A DNA stretch of 64,000 nt from an uncultured Pseudoalteromonas sp. GTDB taxonomy: Bacteria > Pseudomonadota > Gammaproteobacteria > Enterobacterales > Alteromonadaceae. Below, piece after piece: positions 57,776 through 64,000 of the stretch. Under the pieces are notes generated by a model. It was not told the DNA's origin and ran no database searches. It worked only from the letters and a program-made list of their open reading frames with translations. Every line of letters begins with the position of its first letter. The stretch's first letter is position 1. The stretch is taken from the NCBI GenBank assembly GCA_947493455.1, contig CANLRB010000012.1:89562-153561 (forward strand), written 5' to 3'. Position numbers and translations under genes: made by a program.

Positions 57776-60121
57776 CTATTCGACCAAAAAACTTTCCACA
57801 GGCTCTGCCAAAGCGAGGTTTAGCACCTCATCAATTGACTTAACCGGGTGAATTGACAAGCCATCAATCACGTTATCAGGGATCTCTTTTAAGTCGCGTT
57901 CATTATCTTTTGGTATGACAACTGTCTTAATACCGCCGCGATGTGCAGCCAATAATTTCTCTTTCAAGCCACCAATTGGCAATACTTCACCGCGCAGGGT
58001 TATCTCTCCGGTCATCGCAACATCTGATTTAACAGGATTACCTGTTAAACTCGATACTAAACACGTTACCATTGCAATACCCGCACTTGGACCATCTTTT
58101 GGAGTTGCACCTTCTGGTACGTGAATATGGATATCTCGCTTTTCATTAAAGTCATCATTGATGCGCAACGTCTCTGTGCGACTTCGCACAACCGTCAATG
58201 CTGCTTGAATCGACTCTTGCATTACATCACCAAGTGACCCAGTATAGTTTAACTTGCCTTTACCGGGCACCGCAGCACATTCAATCGTCAGTAAATCGCC
58301 ACCGACTTCAGTCCACGCGAGCCCAGTAACTTGGCCTATCGTGTCATTGTTTTCTGCTTTACCGTAATCGTGACGTTGCACGCCTAAGAACTCTTCTAAA
58401 TTGTCTTGGTTAATAACAACCTTTTTTAAACCTTTATCGAGCAGGATATTTTTAACCGCTTTGCGACACAGTTTTGAGATTTCTCGCTCTAGACTACGCA
58501 CACCCGCTTCGCGTGTATAGTAGCGAACAATACCAATAATCGCGCTATCTTCGATTTGAATCTCAGAATCTTTCAAACCATTTCGCTTAATTTGCTTCGG
58601 GATCAAATGGCGTATTGCAATGTTAAGTTTTTCGTCTTCGGTATAGCCTGATAAACGAATAACCTCCATTCGATCAAGCAGTGGCCCTGGAATATTAAAG
58701 CTATTAGACGTTGCCACGAACATAACATCCGATAAATCGTAATCAACTTCAAGATAGTGATCATTAAAGCTCGTGTTTTGTTCTGGGTCGAGCACTTCGA
58801 GTAATGCAGACGCTGGATCGCCGCGCATATCCGACGACATTTTATCTATTTCATCAAGTAAGAATAGCGGATTTTTAACCCCGACTTTTGACATGTTCTG
58901 TACGATTTTTCCTGGCATAGAGCCAATATACGTACGGCGATGCCCTCTAATTTCAGCCTCATCGCGCACGCCGCCTAATGCCATACGCACGTATTTTCGG
59001 CCGGTAGAACGAGCTATCGACTGACCAAGTGATGTTTTACCGACACCAGGAGGGCCGACTAAGCATAAAATTGGACCTTTCAATTTGTTGATGCGCTGTT
59101 GCACCGCTAGGTACTCAATAATACGTTCTTTAACTTTCTCTAAGCCATAGTGATCTGCATCGAGTATTTCTTGGGCTTTAGCTAAATCTTTCTTAACTTT
59201 AGAACGCTTTTTCCAAGGAACGCCGATCATCCAGTCAATGTATGAACGCACTACAGTCGCTTCAGCAGACATCGGCGACATCATTTTAAGTTTATTGAGT
59301 TCCGACTTCGCCTTTTCTGTCGCGTCTGCCGGCATGGCCGCATCATCAATTTTTTTAGCGAGCCCCTCAAATTCATCTGGAACATCGTCAAGCTCACCAA
59401 GTTCTTTTTGAATAGCTTTCATTTGCTCATTCAAATAGTATTCGCGTTGACTTTTTTCCATTTGCTTTTTAACACGCGAACGGATTTTCTTTTCGACTTG
59501 AAGTAAATCGATTTCACCTTCCATCAGCGCCATTAAATACTCGAGACGCTCTGTGACGTCGGCAATCTCAAGCACCTTTTGTTTTTCAGCTACTTTTAGC
59601 GGCATATGCGCAGCCATGGTATCGGCTAAACGCGCTGGCTCTTCAATCCCTTGAACCGAACTTAAGACTTCAGGCGCAATTTTCTTATTCAACTTAACAT
59701 AGCCTTCAAACTGGCTTATAGCGCTGCGCATAAAAATGTCTTGTTCTTGCTCAGGTAAGTTTACCGCTGGAATAAAGGCCGCATTTGCCACAAAAAACTC
59801 ATCGGTTTGCGTAAACTCTTCAACGCGAGCACGCTGTGTTCCTTCGACAAGTACTTTAACCGTGCCATCAGGCAACTTGAGCAGCTGTAAAATCGTTGCA
59901 ATTGTGCCTATCTCAAAAATTTCATCTGACGACGGCTCATCAACACCCGCATCTTTTTGGGCAACCAAGAAAACCTGCTTATCATTTTCCATCGCTGCTT
60001 CAAGGCACTTAATTGATTTTTCTCTGCCAACGAAAAGCGGAATCACCATATGCGGATAAACAACCACATCTCGTAAAGCAAGCACTGGAATTTCAATTAT
60101 ATCGGTACGTTCAAGGGTCAT
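57776..60121 (-). CDS. lon: ATP-dependent protease Lon
   Basis: Cytoplasmic AAA+ protease. 781 residues (E. coli 784). N-terminal substrate domain (IPVLALRDVVVYPHMVIPLF), Walker A GPPGVGKTS, Walker B LFLLDEIDKM, and protease domain with the catalytic Ser in KDGPSAGIAM and Lys in GGLKEKLLAAHRGG. Preceded by a sigma-32 promoter and the clpX terminator, and followed by hupB. Confidence 0.98.
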   Translation of the reverse strand: MTLERTDIIEIPVLALRDVVVYPHMVIPLFVGREKSIKCLEAAMENDKQVFLVAQKDAGVDEPSSDEIFEIGTIATILQLLKLPDGTVKVLVEGTQRARVEEFTQTDEFFVANAAFIPAVNLPEQEQDIFMRSAISQFEGYVKLNKKIAPEVLSSVQGIEEPARLADTMAAHMPLKVAEKQKVLEIADVTERLEYLMALMEGEIDLLQVEKKIRSRVKKQMEKSQREYYLNEQMKAIQKELGELDDVPDEFEGLAKKIDDAAMPADATEKAKSELNKLKMMSPMSAEATVVRSYIDWMIGVPWKKRSKVKKDLAKAQEILDADHYGLEKVKERIIEYLAVQQRINKLKGPILCLVGPPGVGKTSLGQSIARSTGRKYVRMALGGVRDEAEIRGHRRTYIGSMPGKIVQNMSKVGVKNPLFLLDEIDKMSSDMRGDPASALLEVLDPEQNTSFNDHYLEVDYDLSDVMFVATSNSFNIPGPLLDRMEVIRLSGYTEDEKLNIAIRHLIPKQIKRNGLKDSEIQIEDSAIIGIVRYYTREAGVRSLEREISKLCRKAVKNILLDKGLKKVVINQDNLEEFLGVQRHDYGKAENNDTIGQVTGLAWTEVGGDLLTIECAAVPGKGKLNYTGSLGDVMQESIQAALTVVRSRTETLRINDDFNEKRDIHIHVPEGATPKDGPSAGIAMVTCLVSSLTGNPVKSDVAMTGEITLRGEVLPIGGLKEKLLAAHRGGIKTVVIPKDNERDLKEIPDNVIDGLSIHPVKSIDEVLNLALAEPVESFLVE

Positions 60122-60163
60122 TATTATTCTCTTGGTACGTTTAAAAATTAAGACTATAGCTGA

Positions 60164-60193
60164 ATATGGGGATAAAAGTTTAAGACTTCAATG
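60164..60193 (-). promoter_or_regulatory. sigma-32 heat shock promoter of lon
   Basis: CATTGAAG (60193-60186), 14-base spacer, CCCCATAT (60171-60164) on the minus strand. The -10 block matches CCCCATnT exactly and the -35 is close to CTTGAAA. It lies about 45 bases before the lon ATG. Confidence 0.75.
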
Positions 60194-60200
60194 GTTTTAT

Positions 60201-60229
60201 AAAAAAAGGAGCCAAAAGGCTCCTTTTTG
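60201..60229 (-). terminator. intrinsic terminator after clpX
   Basis: 11-bp stem AAAAAGGAGCC (60203-60213) / GGCTCCTTTTT (60218-60228), loop of four, T-run on both strands. Confidence 0.88.
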
Positions 60230-60246
60230 TTCAAATAAACATCAAC

Positions 60247-61530
60247 TCACTCTGACGCAGCTTTATCGTGCGTATTTGTTTCATAGATTAATATTGGATC
60301 TGACTCACCTTTAATTACGGTTTCATCAATCACAACTTTTGCTACATCTTCCATCGAAGGCAACTCATACATGGTATCTAACAATACACCTTCTACGATT
60401 GAGCGCAGACCGCGCGCACCTGTTTTACGCTCCATCGCTTTATGCGCGATAGCCGCAAGTGCATCTTGACGGAATTCCAAATCAACGTCTTCCATTTGGA
60501 ATAGCGACGCGTACTGTTTCGTTAATGCGTTTTTAGGCTCATTCAAGATTTGAATCAAGGCCGCTTCATCAAGTTCAGTCAGTGTTGCAACTACTGGTAG
60601 ACGCCCAATAAATTCAGGAATCAAACCATATTTAACCAGATCTTCCGGTTCAACGTCTTTAAATGTCTCGCTCAACGAACGAGATGACTCGCTTGATTTC
60701 ACATCGACACCAAATCCAATACCGGTGTTTTTAGTGCTTCGCTGTTCGATTACTTTATCAAGGCCCGCAAATGCGCCACCACAGATAAACAAAATCTTAG
60801 ACGTATCCACTTGCAAGAATTCTTGTTGAGGGTGCTTTCTGCCACCCTGAGGTGGAACTGAAGCAACTGTCCCTTCAATCAACTTCAATAACGCTTGTTG
60901 TACACCTTCGCCTGATACATCTCGTGTAATTGACGGATTATCTGACTTTCGTGAAATCTTATCGATTTCATCGATATATACGATTCCGCGCTGCGCTTTT
61001 TCAACGTCGTAATCACATTTTTGAAGAAGCTTTTGAATAATATTTTCAACGTCTTCACCCACATAACCTGCTTCGGTTAGTGTCGTAGCGTCAGCCATAG
61101 TAAACGGCACATCAAGTAATTTCGCCATTGTCTCAGCAAGCAATGTTTTACCACTACCAGTTGGTCCAATTAATAATATATTACTTTTACCTAATTCAAC
61201 TGTGCTGTTCGCAGATTGGTTGCGTAAACGTTTATAGTGGTTATACACAGCGACTGAAAGTACTTTCTTCGCATGTTCTTGACCTATGACATAGTCATCG
61301 AGGTGATTGCGAATTTCTTTAGGTACAGGCAGTTTTTCTTGCGCGTTTCGCGTTGGAGCGATGTCTTTGATCTCTTCCCTGATGATGTCATTACACAACT
61401 CAACACATTCATCACAAATATAGACCGAAGGGCCAGCAATTAGCTTGCGTACTTCATGTTGGCTCTTACCACAGAATGAGCAATATAGTAATTTACCACT
61501 CTTTTCGCCGTCAGTACGGTTATCGGACAT
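60247..61530 (-). CDS. clpX: ClpX ATPase subunit of ClpXP
   Basis: AAA+ unfoldase feeding ClpP. 427 residues (E. coli 424). N-terminal C4 zinc finger with Cys17, Cys20, Cys39 and Cys42; Walker A GPTGSGKT (122-129); Walker [11 protein letters not shown]; ClpP-docking IGF loop in NTGIGFGVD. 65 bases after clpP. Confidence 0.98.
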   Translation of the reverse strand: MSDNRTDGEKSGKLLYCSFCGKSQHEVRKLIAGPSVYICDECVELCNDIIREEIKDIAPTRNAQEKLPVPKEIRNHLDDYVIGQEHAKKVLSVAVYNHYKRLRNQSANSTVELGKSNILLIGPTGSGKTLLAETMAKLLDVPFTMADATTLTEAGYVGEDVENIIQKLLQKCDYDVEKAQRGIVYIDEIDKISRKSDNPSITRDVSGEGVQQALLKLIEGTVASVPPQGGRKHPQQEFLQVDTSKILFICGGAFAGLDKVIEQRSTKNTGIGFGVDVKSSESSRSLSETFKDVEPEDLVKYGLIPEFIGRLPVVATLTELDEAALIQILNEPKNALTKQYASLFQMEDVDLEFRQDALAAIAHKAMERKTGARGLRSIVEGVLLDTMYELPSMEDVAKVVIDETVIKGESDPILIYETNTHDKAASE

Positions 61531-61595
61531 TAAGCTACCTCATACAATTCACTGTTCCTTAATCATTATAAATAAGGAACAGTTAAGTTAACAAC

Positions 61596-62213
61596 TTACT
61601 TTTCTTCTCTTTGTGATAATACCGCATCTACGATGCCATATTCCACTGCTTGCTCAGCACTCATAAAGTTATCGCGATCAGTATCATTTGCAACAACTTC
61701 AATATCTTGACCTGTATGCTCAGCAAGTAATCTATTTAGTTTATCTTTAATCGACAAAATTTCTTTAGCATGTATTTCAAAGTCAGACGCCTGACCTTGG
61801 AATCCACCAAGTGGTTGATGGATCATCACACGTGCATTTGGTAAACAAAAACGTTTACCTTTGGTGCCGCCTGATAATAAAAATGCGCCCATACTCGCCG
61901 CTTGCCCCATACATACAGTGCTAATATTCGGCTTAATAAACTTCATCGTGTCATAAATCGCCATCCCAGCAGTCACTGAACCGCCCGGCGAATTTATATA
62001 AATAAAAATATCTTTTTCTGGGTTTTCCGACTCTAAGAACAATAACTGCGCTACGATCAGATTAGCCATATTATCTTCAACTTGACCAGTTAAAAATATA
62101 ACACGCTCTTTTAATAAACGAGAATATATATCATATGAGCGTTCTCCCTTTGCAGTTTGTTCAACTACCATAGGAACTAACGCATTTAAAGGATCCATTG
62201 GATTATCTAACAT
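61596..62213 (-). CDS. clpP: ClpP protease subunit
   Basis: Self-assembling serine protease of ClpXP and ClpAP. 205 residues from ATG 62213 (E. coli 207), beginning [24 protein letters not shown] lies upstream. A frame from 62294 would start within the tig terminator and is rejected. Triad Ser107 (GQAASMGAF), His132 (MIHQPLGG) and Asp181 (NDTDRDNF). Follows tig and precedes clpX. Confidence 0.97.
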   Translation of the reverse strand: MLDNPMDPLNALVPMVVEQTAKGERSYDIYSRLLKERVIFLTGQVEDNMANLIVAQLLFLESENPEKDIFIYINSPGGSVTAGMAIYDTMKFIKPNISTVCMGQAASMGAFLLSGGTKGKRFCLPNARVMIHQPLGGFQGQASDFEIHAKEILSIKDKLNRLLAEHTGQDIEVVANDTDRDNFMSAEQAVEYGIVDAVLSQREEK

Positions 62214-62261
62214 TTGTTCTTTTTTCCTTTTGTGCACCTGTCGACTGCACGCGCTTCCCAA

Positions 62262-62312
62262 ATAAAAATGGCTCGGTAATTTTTGCAAAAGCAAACCTTA
62301 CACGAGCCATTT
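62262..62312 (-). terminator. intrinsic terminator after tig
   Basis: Long branched hairpin: outer stem AAATGGCTCG / CGAGCCATTT (10 bp, 62312-62303 with 62275-62266), extended by TTAC/GTAA after a bulge, with an inner TTTGC/GCAAA hairpin, then TTATTT on the minus strand. Located 30 bases past the tig stop. Confidence 0.82.
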
Positions 62313-62341
62313 AAACTTTAGTGGCTGATTAAGTCAATGAC

Positions 62342-63646
62342 TTATTGTGCCGCCTGTGGATTCATAATCTCGTCAAACGCAGTTTCAACATCAGTTACTG
62401 CTGCTTTTTCGATGATAGAATCAATTGCTTGCTCTTCTAACGCAACGTTACGCATTTGCTGCATTAGCTGTTCATTTGCTTTGTAGTATTCTACAACTTC
62501 AGTCGGATCTTCGTAAGCAGAAGCCATAGTAGCGATTAACTCTTCTACTTTAGCATCATCTACTTTAATCTCGCCCGCTTTGATTACTTCGCCTAATAGT
62601 AGACCAGTTTTCACACGAGTAACAGCTTGTTCTTGGAACAACTCAGCAGGAAGCTCAGGCATGTTCTTCGCATCACCACCGAAACGCTGTGCAGCTTGTT
62701 GACGTAATTGATCAATTTCTTGCTCAATCAATGCCTTTGGCGCGTCAATTTCGTTTGTTTCAAGTAAACCTTTGATCACTTGCTCTTTAACCTTTGCTTT
62801 AACAGCTTGGTCAAGCTCACGCGTCATGTTTTTCTTTACTTCTTCTTTTAATGCATCAACGCCGCCATCAGCAACACCAAACGTTGTTGCAAACTCATCA
62901 GTTAGCTCCGGAAGCTCTTGAACTTCAACTTTATTTACTTTAACAGTAAACTGAGCTGGCTTACCTTTTAGGTTTTCTGCGTGGTATTCTTCAGGGAAAG
63001 TAACGTCAACAACAACTTCTTCGCCTGCTTTTTTACCTACGATACCGTCTTCAAAACCAGGGATCATACGACCTTGACCCATTTCTAGTGGGAAGTTTTC
63101 AGCTTTACCGCCATCAAACTCTTCACCGTCAACAGTACCTAAGAAATCAATTGTTACACGGCTATCAGTTGCAGCAGCGTCTTCAGTTTCTGACCATGTA
63201 GCATGTTGCTTACGAAGTGTTACAAGCATGTTATCTAAGTCTTCGTCAGTTACTGTAACAACTGGCTTATCAACTGCGATTTTTTCTAAATCTTTAATTT
63301 CTACTTCTGGGTAAACTTCAAAAGTAGCAGTAAATTCTAAATCTTTACCTGCCGCTAACTCTTTTGGAGCGAAAGTTGGGCCACCCGCTGGGTTTAGTTT
63401 TTCAGCTACAACAGCTTCAATATAATTGCGCTGCATTAAATCACCAGCAACTTCTTGGCGAACAGCTGCACCGTAACGCTTGTTAATGATAGACACAGGT
63501 ACTTTACCTGGACGGAAACCATCAATACGCTGAGTTTTAGATAGTTGTTGTAAGCGTTTTTTAACTTCTGAATCAATGCTCTCTGCTGGAACAGTGATTG
63601 TAACGCGGCGCTCTAGGCCTTGAGTAGTCTCTACAGAAACTTGCAT
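62342..63646 (-). CDS. tig: trigger factor
   Basis: Ribosome-bound chaperone and peptidyl-prolyl isomerase. 434 residues (E. coli 432). Ribosome-binding tail [21 protein letters not shown]-type PPIase domain at about 160-245 ([40 protein letters not shown]), and the helical C-terminal arms. Starts the tig-clpP-clpX cluster in standard order. Confidence 0.98.
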   Translation of the reverse strand: MQVSVETTQGLERRVTITVPAESIDSEVKKRLQQLSKTQRIDGFRPGKVPVSIINKRYGAAVRQEVAGDLMQRNYIEAVVAEKLNPAGGPTFAPKELAAGKDLEFTATFEVYPEVEIKDLEKIAVDKPVVTVTDEDLDNMLVTLRKQHATWSETEDAAATDSRVTIDFLGTVDGEEFDGGKAENFPLEMGQGRMIPGFEDGIVGKKAGEEVVVDVTFPEEYHAENLKGKPAQFTVKVNKVEVQELPELTDEFATTFGVADGGVDALKEEVKKNMTRELDQAVKAKVKEQVIKGLLETNEIDAPKALIEQEIDQLRQQAAQRFGGDAKNMPELPAELFQEQAVTRVKTGLLLGEVIKAGEIKVDDAKVEELIATMASAYEDPTEVVEYYKANEQLMQQMRNVALEEQAIDSIIEKAAVTDVETAFDEIMNPQAAQ

Positions 63647-63765
63647 GTTTTACCTCAATCTTTTTTATTTGGCGACTCTTCGCCATCCTTTACACAGCAA
63701 AAAATTAAGGATTGCTGCACAAATACCTAGCTACTAGGTGGTTCTAATTAAACAATAGACGCGGC

Positions 63766-63793
63766 ATTATAACGCAATATTCGAGATAGTCGA
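63766..63793 (-). promoter_or_regulatory. candidate sigma-70 promoter of tig
   Basis: TCGACT (63793-63788), 16-base spacer, consensus TATAAT (63771-63766) on the minus strand, followed by GCCGCG, a GC-rich discriminator like those of growth-rate-controlled promoters. Gives a leader of about 110 bases with short hairpins (GGCGA/TCGCC at 63671-63684). Confidence 0.55.
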
Positions 63794-63924
63794 GAGGCAC
63801 TAAGAAATTATCATGGAAGTCAGCGTAAAAAGCGTTTTGTAGATGATTTTTAGCGAATAAAACACGCAATACTAGATAGAATTATTGAATTTATAAAGCG
63901 TAAGGAGAATAAATAATAAAGAGG

Positions 63925-64000
63925 TGGTCGGCGATGCAGGATTTGAACCTGCGACCCCTTGGACCCAAACCAAGTGCGCTACCAAGCTGCGCTAATCGCC
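63925..64000 (-). tRNA. tRNA-Pro (anticodon UGG), first base outside window
   Basis: Minus-strand sequence reads GGCGATTAGCGCAGCTTGGT and on through the anticodon loop TTTGGGT (anticodon TGG), the T arm GGTTCGAATCC, and ends ATCGCCGACCA with encoded CCA. The acceptor stem CGGCGAT/ATCGCCG needs one more 5' C, which would lie just past the right edge. D arm, anticodon arm and T arm all pair. Confidence 0.96.

Noticed and set aside
61596-62294. clpP start at 62294
   Set aside because: Falls inside the tig terminator; the extra 27 residues have no resemblance to ClpP N-termini.
63647-63924. Small RNA gene between tig and tRNA-Pro
   Set aside because: Short hairpins are present but lie in the predicted tig leader; no independent promoter-terminator pair is visible.
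1-64000. CRISPR arrays, insertion sequences, prophage, toxin-antitoxin or defence genes
   Set aside because: No regularly spaced repeats, transposase, integrase, phage structural or recognisable defence genes; gene order is core chromosomal throughout.

Overview
The window is chromosomal DNA from a moderately AT-rich marine-type gammaproteobacterium. Gene content and order fit the Alteromonadales (the Pseudoalteromonas, Psychrosphaera and Colwelliaceae neighbourhood); the genus cannot be fixed by eye. Nearly all genes are core housekeeping loci in familiar gammaproteobacterial order. I see no prophage, insertion sequence, CRISPR array or defence island.

Layout. 1-1398: N-terminal part of a TonB-dependent receptor running off the left edge. 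1724-8983: polB diverging from a coupled cluster dinG, TSUP permease, priC, deacetylase-family gene, comFB-like gene and ybaM. 8980-15658: accessory genes (periplasmic binding-like protein, SRP RNA gene ffs, DUF3014 protein, patatin, CPA2 antiporter, diguanylate cyclase, small membrane protein). 15662-35931, all on the minus strand: the translation, lipid and envelope block, transcribed rpsB, tsf, pyrH, frr, uppS, cdsA, dxr, rseP, bamA, skp, lpxD, fabZ, lpxA, lpxB, rnhB, dnaE, accA, tilS. 36209-40465, plus strand: map, glnD, dapD. 40502-44520: a binding-like protein, a small membrane protein, phenylalanine hydroxylation genes phhA-phhB and methionine gamma-lyase. 44649-55001: phage-shock genes pspABC with ycjX-ycjF on the minus strand, diverging from pspF followed by sapABCDF. 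55120-63646: ppiD, hupB, lon, clpX, clpP, tig (proteolysis and folding). 63925-64000: tRNA-Pro(UGG), missing its first base at the right edge.

How the parts work together. The minus-strand block couples protein synthesis to lipid A, isoprenoid, phospholipid and outer-membrane assembly, with terminators after rpsB, tsf, frr and accA dividing it into transcription units. Psp genes respond to inner-membrane stress through PspF and a visible sigma-54 promoter. The lon gene has a good sigma-32 promoter. phhA-phhB have an array of TyrR/PhhR-like boxes upstream.

Most notable observations: (1) ycjX has no ATG, GTG or TTG upstream of its P-loop, and its only sensible start is ATC or ATT just after the psp terminator; (2) TyrR/PhhR-like boxes upstream of phhAB; (3) a coupled cluster of replication restart, deacetylase-like and ComFB-like genes between dinG and ybaM; (4) tilS begins directly after a strong terminator with no ribosome binding site; (5) SapA looks like a lipoprotein. 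I found no clearly new multi-gene system. Start sites corrected from the longest open frame are explained in the entries.
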